DNA from: Phycisphaerales bacterium
Lineage (GTDB): Bacteria; Planctomycetota; Phycisphaerae; UBA1845; Fen-1342
DNA length: 64,000 nt
Assembly (NCBI GenBank): GCA_022839625.1
Contig: JALHJL010000015.1
Span: 38,575 to 102,574 of the forward strand
Direction: 5' to 3'
Every line of letters begins with the position of its first letter. Position 1 is the stretch's first letter. Shown one piece after another: positions 34,500 through 42,879 of the stretch. The notes beneath the pieces were generated by a model. The model was given only the letters and a program-made list of their open reading frames with translations, was not told where the DNA came from and made no database searches. The position numbers were made by a program, and so were the translations under genes.

Positions 34500-35870
34500 C
34501 TACAAGACACGGAACCACAGTGCCTTGAGGTACGCGGACTCCGGGCAATCCAGCATGACGGGGTGATCCGGGCCGGCGCCGGTGTGATCGAAGAGCTGCA
34601 ACCGCCGGCCCGTGCGCTGCGCCGCGCGGTGTACGGTTTCGCGGAAGGCGGACGGCGCGATCAGGCCGCTGCAACTGCACGTCAGCAGAATGCCACCCGT
34701 GCGCACGACCTGGACCGCCAGGTGGTTCATGTCAAAGTACTTCCGCAACGCGTCCTCGCATTCCTCGCGATACGTCGCCAGCTTCGGCGGATCCAGCACG
34801 ACCACGTCGTACTGCCGCCCGTTCGCGATCATCTGCCGCAAGTACGTGAACGCGTCGGCGTAGACGAAATCGACGCGGACCTGGTTCAGGTTGGCGTTCT
34901 CGCGGGCGACGGCCACCGCCGACTCGTCCAGTTCGACGCCGGTTGCAGCCCGCGCCCCGCCCAGCTTCATCGCACACAGCGAGAACCCGCCCGTGTAGCA
35001 GAACAGGTCAAGTACCGTGGCGTCACCACAGAGCCGGGCCAGCCGCCGACGGTTCTCGCGCTGATCGCAGAAGAAGCCCGTCTTGTGGCCCGCCTTGACA
35101 TCGACGCGGTACCGCAGGCCATGCTCGCGAATCGTCAGGCGTGCGGAGGTCTCCGCCGGCGTCGTGCCGGACGGCACGCGAAAGCCCTCCAGGCGCTCGA
35201 TGCGGGAGTCCGCCCGGACGAACATCCGCCACGTCGGGCCGGCGTGGTCGGGCCGGTCGAGGCATGTCGGCGGCCCAAGAACACTCGCGAGAATGCGTCC
35301 CAGCTCCGCGCGCCGCATGAACATCCCGAGCGAGAAGAGCTCGAAGACCAGCGCGTCCGCGTAGCGTTCGGCGATCAGGCCGCTCAGGCCGTCGCCCTCC
35401 GCGTGCACGAGCCGATACGCATCGGTGTGTTCCGCCAGTCTCAACCGGCGCCGCAGGTCGACCGCCCGTTCCAACTGCGCCCGCCAGAAGGCAGCGTCAA
35501 TCGGAATGTCGTCGTGCGTGAGCACGCGGACGACGATTTGCGAGCGGGGGTTGTAGAGACCGCGGCCGAAGAACTGGCCGCCCTTGTCGTACAGGTTGAC
35601 CACGTCCCCCGGTTGGGCGGCCGGGTCAGCCGTTCGCACCATCTTCCGGTAGACGAACGGATGCAGCATCGCGGAGCGAAGCTGGACCCAGGGAGGCTGG
35701 GCCCCGGCCGGCGTTTGCACGCGCACTCGTACATCCCGCGGCAAGACGCGCTCCTTACTGCTCGACCAGACCGGCACATGATCGTCGCGTGAGCGCCGCG
35801 CGGCAAGAGAAGCAGGCCGTATCCCCGACGCATCCGCGGATGCACCCAGCTCCGCTGGAAGCCGTGTCAT
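34500..35870 (-). CDS. RlmI-like 23S rRNA m5C methyltransferase
   Basis: A 456-residue class I SAM-dependent methyltransferase of the RlmI/YccW group, with an N-terminal PUA-like part (AMLHPFVYRKMVRTADPAAQPGDVVNLYDKGGQFFGRGLYNP) and the catalytic part (GHKTGFFCDQRENRR, then VLDLFCYTGGFSLCA, and VVLDPPKLA with TCSCS near the end). E. coli RlmI methylates C1962 of 23S rRNA; the DPPK and CSCS motifs agree. ATG 35870 is used, with about 60 N-terminal residues that are not conserved; a later start near the PUA part is possible. It is convergent with the isomerase-like gene. Confidence 0.88.
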   Translation of the reverse strand: MTRLPAELGASADASGIRPASLAARRSRDDHVPVWSSSKERVLPRDVRVRVQTPAGAQPPWVQLRSAMLHPFVYRKMVRTADPAAQPGDVVNLYDKGGQFFGRGLYNPRSQIVVRVLTHDDIPIDAAFWRAQLERAVDLRRRLRLAEHTDAYRLVHAEGDGLSGLIAERYADALVFELFSLGMFMRRAELGRILASVLGPPTCLDRPDHAGPTWRMFVRADSRIERLEGFRVPSGTTPAETSARLTIREHGLRYRVDVKAGHKTGFFCDQRENRRRLARLCGDATVLDLFCYTGGFSLCAMKLGGARAATGVELDESAVAVARENANLNQVRVDFVYADAFTYLRQMIANGRQYDVVVLDPPKLATYREECEDALRKYFDMNHLAVQVVRTGGILLTCSCSGLIAPSAFRETVHRAAQRTGRRLQLFDHTGAGPDHPVMLDCPESAYLKALWFRVL

Positions 35871-35959
35871 GCGACGGTCGGCGTGCCCCTGTGGCAGACG
35901 GGCGCTACGTTCCACGCGTGCGGATCCGGTTTCATATTGGGTTCATTTTCGAGAAGTCG

Positions 35960-35988
35960 TTGCATCGGTCCCGCAGCACTGTTAGGAT
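35960..35988 (+). promoter_or_regulatory. Weak candidate promoter for the PEP-CTERM gene
   Basis: TTGCAT (35960-35965) and TAGGAT (35983-35988) are 17 bases apart and 67 bases before the start codon. Matches to consensus are partial, so this is only a candidate. A strong AGGAGGAG ribosome-binding site follows just before the ATG at 36056. Confidence 0.3.
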
Positions 35989-36055
35989 AACGATGTAGGC
36001 GGATTCGTCGCGGGGCGGACGTGCCACACCTGACAGCCCAAGCAGGAGGAGAGAA

Positions 36056-36739
36056 ATGAAATCACGAGTAACGAGCGGAATCGCGTGTCTGCTGGTCGCG
36101 CTACTTCTGGGGCCGGCCGTCTCCCGGGCGGATTCCCTGTTTGTCATTGCCGACCCGCCGGTCGACTTCGAGGTCATCGATGCGGACGACGGCAGCGGCG
36201 AGTTCTTCTTCGACGGGATCGGCGACTTCGGGCCGTTTCCGACGTTCAACGATGCCGTGCTGGGGAGCTTCGGCGAAGCCCGGTCGATGGCCGAGTTCGA
36301 CATCCTGCCCTTCGTGGTTCCACCGGGCGAGTACATCGGTTCCGCCACGTTCCAGGTCAAGATCACGAGCAACTGGGTCTTCGGACTGGGCGTGGACGGG
36401 GAGATCCCAAACAGTGTCGCCGTCGATGGATACGTTGGAAACGGGATCGCGGAGCTGTCCGATTTTCAGATCGGGTACGGAAACACCGTCGATTCAATCG
36501 CCACGCCGAACCCCCAAGTCGAAGACATCCTGACCTTCGACGTGACGTCCTTCGTGATTGCCCTTGTGAACGCCAATGAGCGGTACGTCGGGCTATCGCT
36601 GCGTGCCGAGACCTTCGGCGGGCTGATGTTCGAGGAAGGCAACGGATTTCCCAAACTGACCATCCAGACCGTGCCGGAGCCCGGCACGCTGATGTTGCTC
36701 ACGCTGGCGGCGTTGGGGTGGGTCCGCCGCGGGCGCTGA
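36056..36739 (+). CDS. PEP-CTERM sorted secreted protein
   Basis: A 227-residue secreted protein: signal peptide (IACLLVALLLGPAVSRAD), a beta-rich body with no recognised domain (acidic, DADDGSGEFFFDGIGDFGPF), and a C-terminal sorting tail VPEPGTLMLLTLAALGWVRR, consisting of the PEP motif, a hydrophobic helix and terminal arginines. Such proteins are processed by exosortase, often in organisms making extracellular polysaccharide. No exosortase gene is in this window. AGGAGGAG lies about 6 bases before the ATG. Its last 41 bases overlap the convergent radical SAM gene. Confidence 0.9.
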   Translation: MKSRVTSGIACLLVALLLGPAVSRADSLFVIADPPVDFEVIDADDGSGEFFFDGIGDFGPFPTFNDAVLGSFGEARSMAEFDILPFVVPPGEYIGSATFQVKITSNWVFGLGVDGEIPNSVAVDGYVGNGIAELSDFQIGYGNTVDSIATPNPQVEDILTFDVTSFVIALVNANERYVGLSLRAETFGGLMFEEGNGFPKLTIQTVPEPGTLMLLTLAALGWVRRGR

Positions 36740-38411
36740 CGACTGCGGGCTCGGCGACCGGCCGCGCCGGCGGGCGCGGCTCGCTGTGCGGCCGGTCCGG
36801 CCCGGGCGCGATGCTGGCCGATGACAATGCGGTCGCCGTGGGCACGCTGTCCGCGGCGGGGGTCGGGGCAAGTTGGCGAGCGCGCCGACGTGCCGCTGTC
36901 CATTTGAACAGCCGCCATTCCCACGGCAGGCCGTAGAAGTCGGCCCACACCCGCCCGCGAGCCAGGACGTGCAGCGGCCAGAGCCACAGGGCGTCCGGCC
37001 AGCGGTGCATGCGCGTTCGCAAGTGCCGCAGCGTGCCGCGCGTCACGTCGCCTGGGTACGCCAGCGGTAGATAGAACGTCACCGTCCGCAGGATGCGGTC
37101 CTGCAACGCCCGCGGCCGCCGCACCCAAGGCATGTGCGGCTCGGCATAGCCGCAATCGAACTCCGCCCAGTCGCGGAGCGAGCGCGGCGGCGTGTAGCCG
37201 TACTGGCGTGCTTCTTCCTCCAGCGGAATCCCCGGGTGCGGGACGAAGTGATACATCGGCAGGAGACACTCCGGGTTCACGCGCTTGAGGGCCGCCGCAA
37301 ACCGGAAGGTCTCCTTCCGATGGGCCTCTGTCTCGCGCGGAAACCCGAACATCAGGTTGTACTGCCCGGTAATGCCCACTGCGCGCAGAATCGCCGCCGA
37401 CTCCAGCGCGGCTTGCGGCGTGCTGTCCTTCTGGATCATCTCCAGCACCGCCGGTGAGCCGGACTCGGCCCCGATTTCCAACTGCCGGCAGCCGCTCTCG
37501 TACGCCAGCCGCATACGTTCCAGCCCCAGGCGAACGATGTGTTCGGGCCGCACCTGGGCCTTCCAGAAGATCCGCAGCCCGCGCGACAGCATGCCGCGCA
37601 TGATGGCTTCCGCCCGCTGGGCGTTGATGAAGAACTCGGGATCGTAGAACGAAACGACCTCGATTCCGTACCGGCGATGGAGCAGTTCCAGCTCGTCGAG
37701 CGTCTGCTCGACCGGCAGGGCCAACCAACGACGTTTGTAGACCCTGGTCGCGGCACAGAAGCGGCACCGATACGAACAGCCGTTCGACGAGGTGTACGCG
37801 AACGGCTGCCCCTCGCTGGGCGAGAAGTTGGCGCCCCAGTCATCTCCATACAGGATGCGGCCGCCGTAGCGGTCCATGTGCAACCGGTCGAACGGGAGCT
37901 TCCGCTGCGGGTCCGGGCGTTCGAGCGGGCGATCGGGCGTGTGCGCGACGTCCGCTCCCCGGCGATAGGTGATGCCGAGGACGCCGTCCCACGAAAGACC
38001 GGCCGCGTAGCACTCCAACAGCTCGGCCAGCGTGCGTTCGCCGGGGCCGCGCACGACGACATCGACCAGCGGGTCGCGGGCCGTCTCGTCCGGGCACAGG
38101 GAAGCGTGCCAGCCGCCCCAGATCACCGGCACATCCCGCGTGGCTTCCCGCACAGCCTGGGCCGCCGCCAGTGCGCCCTTGATCTGATAGCCGGTCATGG
38201 ATGTGATGCCCACCGCGACGGCGCCGCGCGCAAGCTGCCGCAGCCGCCCCAACGCGTCGGGCTCAACCTGGGCATCGACGATCTGCGGCTCGAACCCCGC
38301 CGGCCCCACCGCCGCCGCCAGATGCAGCAGCGCCAGCGGGGCGATCGGTTTCATCGCCGATCCGGGCGGCCGGTACGACGGCTGGAACAACACGACCCGG
38401 CGGGCCGGCAT
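36699..38411 (-). CDS. B12-binding radical SAM protein
   Basis: A 570-residue protein with an N-terminal cobalamin-binding-like domain (VVLFQPSY...LALLHLAAAVGPAGFEPQIVDAQ and GITSMTGYQIKGA) and a radical SAM core whose cluster motif is CSYRCRFC (CxxxCxxC). Later conserved parts are GIEVVSFYDPEFF, GCRQLEIGAESGSP and LMFGFPRETEAHR. The set is typical of BchE/HpnJ-like enzymes that methylate or rearrange lipids and natural products; the precise substrate cannot be told. The Pro/Ala-rich last 45 residues encode over the 3' end of the PEP-CTERM gene and are probably dispensable. ATG 38411 is taken over an upstream in-frame start. Confidence 0.88.
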   Translation of the reverse strand: MPARRVVLFQPSYRPPGSAMKPIAPLALLHLAAAVGPAGFEPQIVDAQVEPDALGRLRQLARGAVAVGITSMTGYQIKGALAAAQAVREATRDVPVIWGGWHASLCPDETARDPLVDVVVRGPGERTLAELLECYAAGLSWDGVLGITYRRGADVAHTPDRPLERPDPQRKLPFDRLHMDRYGGRILYGDDWGANFSPSEGQPFAYTSSNGCSYRCRFCAATRVYKRRWLALPVEQTLDELELLHRRYGIEVVSFYDPEFFINAQRAEAIMRGMLSRGLRIFWKAQVRPEHIVRLGLERMRLAYESGCRQLEIGAESGSPAVLEMIQKDSTPQAALESAAILRAVGITGQYNLMFGFPRETEAHRKETFRFAAALKRVNPECLLPMYHFVPHPGIPLEEEARQYGYTPPRSLRDWAEFDCGYAEPHMPWVRRPRALQDRILRTVTFYLPLAYPGDVTRGTLRHLRTRMHRWPDALWLWPLHVLARGRVWADFYGLPWEWRLFKWTAARRRARQLAPTPAADSVPTATALSSASIAPGPDRPHSEPRPPARPVAEPAVVSARGGPTPTPPA

Positions 38412-38684
38412 GCACGCGCTCCGATAGGCAGCCTGTGGCACAGCGGCCCTCCGCTGTGCTGCCTCAGCCGGGGGCGGCTGGGCCACACTCTCCTATACCA
38501 ATTACGATCGTCACCTCGGACAGACGGCTGAACCGGACGGGGCGTAGCTGGGGTCCCGGTGTCGTAGTGGCAGGCGCCTATTGCGCGGCGGTGCCACCAG
38601 TCGGTTGAAAACGGGGACGGGCTCCGCGCCGGCGCGCTTTCGCGGTAGCGCTGCATCGTTCTCTCGCGGTGCCTGTCCTCGCTT
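38412..38684. other. Intergenic region with GTTGAAAAC-type repeat
   Basis: No gene. The string GTTGAAAACGGGGACGGGCT (about 38604-38623) is a variant of the one at 4686-4705. Inverted strings around it (GCGCCGGCGC) give a short hairpin. Confidence 0.45.
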
Positions 38685-39608
38685 TCAACAGACACCTGCG
38701 GCGGCCGGGCGGGACGGGTCGGCAGGGGTATCCGTCCAGGGTGCGAGCCCCAGGTGCCGCTCCACGTCCTTCGCGTCGATACGCGGGATGGCAAAGCTGT
38801 GGCCGTCCCACTCGCCCATCGCCTCGAGCGTGCCTTCAAACCCGGCCGCTTGCAGCGCGGGCGTGATCTGCTCGACTGTCGCCCCGAATCGCGGGCGCAT
38901 CGGGAGCACGAGATAACGGGTCGGCTGCAACCCGTGGCGGATCATCGCCGCGCGGCACGGCAACACCTCCTCGCGCACGTATGCATCGGGGTCGCCGCCG
39001 AACGCGCGATGACTCACGGTGTGCACGCCGAACTCGGCGCAGCGAAATCCGCGGTATTCCTCCGGGCGTGCGAACCGGCCGGCGAGCAAGCGGGCTTCTT
39101 CCACGTCGGGCGGGCCCAGCAGCTCGCGGGCCTGCGGATCGTCGAAGACCAGGTTGCACGCGCCCTTGAGATAGCGCCGGTAGGGATTGGTCTCATACGA
39201 GTAGATGCGGTCGATGTAAGCGCGTTGATCGGCCGTGAGCGCGGGCGTCGGCAACCTCCGACCGGGCAGGGCCAGGAGAATGTGCAACCGGTGGGCAACG
39301 GGGTACACCGGCTGCTCCTGCCACGGTCCGCTGATGAGTGCCGTGTGCGTCGGTAGGCCCTCCTTCTCGCACCACGGCAGCACGTTGCGAAGCCAGTCCA
39401 CGGTGCCGTCGTCGCCGGTGATGTACAGCGTGTTCGCGCTGGCCGCCGTGCGCAATTCAGAGAGCGGACGGAACTGCCAGCCGTGTGCCAGCGCCTGCCG
39501 GACCTGGTGCTGAAACCGCGCCAGTGGGATCGGGGAGCTCCCCGGCACCGCCGGCACCTCCGGCGTCGAGACCGAGTGATACATCAGCACGACTTTGCGG
39601 AAGGGCAT
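38685..39608 (-). CDS. Polysaccharide deacetylase-like (NodB/CE4 fold) protein
   Basis: A 307-residue protein with the outline of a CE4 carbohydrate esterase: VLMYHSVS at the N-terminus, TLYITGDDGTVDWLRNVLPW in place of the usual TFDDG motif, and FGVHTVSHRAF as the HxxxH metal motif. A large insert (about residues 100-180) separates the two metal motifs. Family enzymes remove N- or O-acetyl groups from glycans. No signal peptide is seen, so it is either cytoplasmic or acts on precursor glycans. It lies upstream of the radical SAM gene on the same strand, 273 bases away. Confidence 0.78.
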   Translation of the reverse strand: MPFRKVVLMYHSVSTPEVPAVPGSSPIPLARFQHQVRQALAHGWQFRPLSELRTAASANTLYITGDDGTVDWLRNVLPWCEKEGLPTHTALISGPWQEQPVYPVAHRLHILLALPGRRLPTPALTADQRAYIDRIYSYETNPYRRYLKGACNLVFDDPQARELLGPPDVEEARLLAGRFARPEEYRGFRCAEFGVHTVSHRAFGGDPDAYVREEVLPCRAAMIRHGLQPTRYLVLPMRPRFGATVEQITPALQAAGFEGTLEAMGEWDGHSFAIPRIDAKDVERHLGLAPWTDTPADPSRPAAAGVC

Positions 39609-39742
39609 GGTCCGACCTCAGCGCAACGGGACACGGGCGCCCCCGACGCCGACCGTTTGATAATCCTTCGGCCGGCAGCTTCCGCGTCTTGAGTGCCGGC
39701 GGCGGTGCCACAGGCCGGACACGGGGTTCCGGCGCTGCGAGC

Positions 39743-41101
39743 TCACAGCTCGCGCGGGCCGAGCGTGGCGACGCAGAGCCGGTCGAGCGGCAGGCGGCGG
39801 GCGCAGGCCGCGACCTGGTCCACGGTGACCCGCCGCAACTCATCGAGCTTGACCTGGCGGCCGATGGGCCGGCCGACGTGAAAGAGGTCGTCGCTCAGCT
39901 CGCCGGCGCGGGCGCGAGTCAAGTCGTCCTCGGTCTCGAGCTGCGCGATCAGGCCGTCGCGGGCGCGGTTCGTCTCGGCTTCCGTGAGGTCCTCGCCGAG
40001 GCGGCGCAGCTCGCGGAGCAACGTCGTGTAGGTCTGGCCACACCGCTCGGGCGTCGCGCTGGCCCCGAGGTGAATCACGCCCCTGCCGCGCAGCTGCTCG
40101 TGCCACGCGCCGACCCAGTACACTAGCCCCTGTTTCTCGCGGACCTCCGTAAACAGCCGCGCGCTCATGCCGCCCGAAAGGACACCCAGCAGAACCTGCT
40201 CGGTGGGGAAGTCCGCGTGCTCGCGCGGCAGTCCGGGCAGCGTGATGCCGATGTACTGCTGCTCCAGCTCCTTGTGCCGGTGCGCGCGGGCGGGACAGAA
40301 CTCGAAGCCCGCCGGCTCACGGCCGCTATGCTCCGCCGCGCCGAAGCCGGCGAAACAGCGGTCAAGCTGACGCGCGAGGCGGGCGGGCTCGATCGGGCCG
40401 GCCGCGACCACCTGGAGGCGGCCCGCGCAGTATTCACGGCGCCAATACTCACGGATGACTTCCGGCGTCAGGCGGGCCAGCGACTCCGGCGTGCCGCCGG
40501 GGTGCCGGCCGAGGACGGGCCCCAGCGTCAAGCGCTGAATCATGACGCGCAGCAATTCCTGCGGCTCGTCCTCCATTTGTCGGAGTTCCTGCTGCGCGAG
40601 CTCGACGGCCACGCGGCAGGCGTCGTCGGGGAACGTGGGGCGGCGGATCATCTCGGCAACCAGCTCGACCACTTGCGGCACGAACTCCGGCAGGCACAGG
40701 ACCCGCAACAGCGTGGATTGCCGCCCGGTGACCGAGCCCCACTTCGCCCCAAGCTGGTCGAAAGCGTCCGCCAGCCCGCGCCCGTCGTGCTTCTGCGTGC
40801 CCTTGGAGAGCGTGCGTTCCACGACGGTGCTGACGCCGGTCTGGTCGAGCGGATCTTTTCCCGAGCCGACGAGCATTCGGAAGCAGAGCACGACCGTGTT
40901 GCGTTCGGGCAGGACGTCGGCGGCGAACTCGACGCCGCTGTCGAGCACTTCGTGGACGAACTGGGCCGCTGGAGCGCTTGCTCCCCGGGGGGGATGCAGC
41001 GACCGGGCTCCGTGGCGAGAACCCAGGGCGGACAGCGCTGGACCGGGGCGGCCGAGGCCGGGCCCACCAGCGGCGTAGCTCGGCTGATTGGCAGGCGACA
41101 T
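39743..41101 (-). CDS. M16 family peptidase homologue lacking zinc ligands
   Basis: A 452-residue M16 (insulinase-like) protein with both half-domains. The position of the HxxEH zinc motif reads TVVER in QTGVSTVVERTLSKGT, so both histidines are lost while the flanking GT signature is kept. The second half has the R/Y pair of M16 domains in REKQGLVYWVGAW. It is therefore likely the non-catalytic partner of a heterodimer, or a pseudoenzyme. No catalytic M16 gene is in the window. The start ATG at 41101 overlaps the upstream phosphohexomutase stop by one base (TGATG), so they are translationally coupled. The first 50 residues are Gly/Pro-rich. Confidence 0.88.
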   Translation of the reverse strand: MSPANQPSYAAGGPGLGRPGPALSALGSRHGARSLHPPRGASAPAAQFVHEVLDSGVEFAADVLPERNTVVLCFRMLVGSGKDPLDQTGVSTVVERTLSKGTQKHDGRGLADAFDQLGAKWGSVTGRQSTLLRVLCLPEFVPQVVELVAEMIRRPTFPDDACRVAVELAQQELRQMEDEPQELLRVMIQRLTLGPVLGRHPGGTPESLARLTPEVIREYWRREYCAGRLQVVAAGPIEPARLARQLDRCFAGFGAAEHSGREPAGFEFCPARAHRHKELEQQYIGITLPGLPREHADFPTEQVLLGVLSGGMSARLFTEVREKQGLVYWVGAWHEQLRGRGVIHLGASATPERCGQTYTTLLRELRRLGEDLTEAETNRARDGLIAQLETEDDLTRARAGELSDDLFHVGRPIGRQVKLDELRRVTVDQVAACARRLPLDRLCVATLGPREL

Positions 41102-42699
41102 CAGTGCGCCACCGGGTTGCCGAGCAGGGGCGTCAGTTCGGCGAGCTTCTGCGCGAGCACGGTGTCGTTCGCCGCCTCCATGTTCAGCCGCAGCAGCGGT
41201 TCGGTGTTGGACGCACGGATGTTGAACCACCAGTCGGGGTATTGCACCGTCACGCCGTCGAGGTAGTCGATCTGGGCATCCTTGTACTTGTCGGCGATGC
41301 GCTGGAACGTCCCCTGCTTGTCCTCGTTCTCGAAGTTCTGCTCGCCGCTGCTGGCGTAGATGTTGAGCGGCTCGATGAGCTCCGCCAGCGACTTGCCGGT
41401 GCGGGTGAGGCTGTTGGCGACCGCGATGAACGCCAGCAGGCCGGAATCGCAGTAGTAGAAATCGCGGAAGTAGAAGTGCCCGCTCAGCTCGCCGCCGAAG
41501 ACCGCGTTGCACTCGGCCAACGTGCGTTTCATGAAGACGTGGCCGACCCGCTCGCGGCGCGGGATGCCGCCGGCTTTCTCGATGATCTCCGGGACGATGC
41601 GGCTGGAGCGCAGGTCGTACACCACGGTCGACCCCGGCCGCTCGCGCAGGTAGTCGCCGGCCAGCAGCGCCGTCACCAGGTCGGGGCGCACGATGTCCGC
41701 GTTGCCGTCCACAAACACGCACCGGTCCGCGTCGCCGTCAAAACAAGCCCCCAGGTCGGCCTGGTGCTCGCGCACCGCCGCGCGAAGCTGCGCGAGATTA
41801 GCCGGCACGAGCGGGTTCGGCGGATGGACGAACTCGCCGTCGTGCTCGAAGTTCAGCGGGATGATCGTCAGGTTCGGCACGCCGGCGAAGACGATCGGGA
41901 ACCAACGGCCGGCCATGCCGTTGGAAGCGTCCACGACGACCTTGAGCGGGCGGGGCGGCCGCAGGAAACGGCGCAAGTACGCGCGATACGGCTCCGAGAG
42001 GTCGAGCGGTCGGATCGGGCTGAGTTCCGGCACGACGTGGCGTGAGATGGCCTTGGCGATGCGCTCGATTTCCTTGAGGCCCGTCTCGGCCCCGATCGGT
42101 TTGCCCTTGGCACCGCAGATTTTGAACCCGTTGTAGTTGGACGGGTTGTGGCTCGCAGTGGTCTGCACGCCGCCGCAGCAGGGCATATAGTTTGTCGCGA
42201 AGTAGATCTGCGGCGTGTCAGTCAGGCCGATGTCGATCACCGGTGCCCCGACTGCCGCCGCACCTTCCATGAAGGCGTGACTGAGCCGCTTGCTCGACTT
42301 GCGCATGTCCCGGCCGACAATCAGCGTGTTCATCTTGGAATCGCTCCGGTCGAAGCCGGTCAACGTGGTGCGCAGGAATTGGGCGGTCGCGTTGCCGATC
42401 CGCCAGGCCACGTCCTCATTCAGCGGCTCGGGCACCGTCGCCCGTACGTCGTAGGCCTTGAATACCTTTTCGATCATGTCGCGTTTTTCCATCTCCAAGA
42501 CCATCCGCGACGGCGGACGCACGCCGGTCGGACCGGCGGGGGCATAGTACGGCGTCCGTCCCATCTCGTCGTCGTTGAACTGGCAGCCGGGGCACTTGCG
42601 GAAATTTGCCCGCCGGCGGCCCAGACAGATCGCGTCCGAGATCGGAATATGCTCCTCTCCCGGGCAGTGTCGCTGTTGCTCGTCGGATTGGTCGGGCAC
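41101..42699 (-). CDS. Phosphomannomutase/phosphoglucomutase with Cys-rich N-terminus
   Basis: A 532-residue alpha-D-phosphohexomutase that interconverts hexose 1- and 6-phosphates for glycan synthesis. The phosphoserine loop is TTASHNPSNYNG, the Mg site is DGDADRC, the sugar-binding loop is GGELSGHFYF, and the phosphate-binding loop is RASNTEPLLR. The catalytic part starts about residue 75 (MIEKVFKAYDVRA). The N-terminal 60 residues include CPGEEH, CLGRRRANFRKCPGC and FNDDE, resembling a small zinc-binding knuckle not found in standard PMM/PGM. The upstream ATG is used because that stretch looks conserved in style, but a start near Met72 is possible. Confidence 0.92.
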   Translation of the reverse strand: MPDQSDEQQRHCPGEEHIPISDAICLGRRRANFRKCPGCQFNDDEMGRTPYYAPAGPTGVRPPSRMVLEMEKRDMIEKVFKAYDVRATVPEPLNEDVAWRIGNATAQFLRTTLTGFDRSDSKMNTLIVGRDMRKSSKRLSHAFMEGAAAVGAPVIDIGLTDTPQIYFATNYMPCCGGVQTTASHNPSNYNGFKICGAKGKPIGAETGLKEIERIAKAISRHVVPELSPIRPLDLSEPYRAYLRRFLRPPRPLKVVVDASNGMAGRWFPIVFAGVPNLTIIPLNFEHDGEFVHPPNPLVPANLAQLRAAVREHQADLGACFDGDADRCVFVDGNADIVRPDLVTALLAGDYLRERPGSTVVYDLRSSRIVPEIIEKAGGIPRRERVGHVFMKRTLAECNAVFGGELSGHFYFRDFYYCDSGLLAFIAVANSLTRTGKSLAELIEPLNIYASSGEQNFENEDKQGTFQRIADKYKDAQIDYLDGVTVQYPDWWFNIRASNTEPLLRLNMEAANDTVLAQKLAELTPLLGNPVAH

Positions 42700-42879
42700 G
42701 GTTACGGCTCCCGCAACGGCTGTGCCGGATGCTAGCAGACCGTGGCAGAATCGGCTACCCTCGGCCCGCGGAACGCAACCTTAACGGCCGACTGTGCGGG
42801 CGCGTTGCCTGTCACCAGAACGGGCAAGATGCCCGCTGCACCCGCGCGACAGCGGCTGCGGCACACTGCGGTAGGGCCC

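Noticed and set aside
33023..34510. A 495-codon minus-strand frame over the isomerase-like gene
   Set aside because: The plus-strand gene has a clear Shine-Dalgarno sequence and the TIM-barrel metal motifs; the antisense frame has none.
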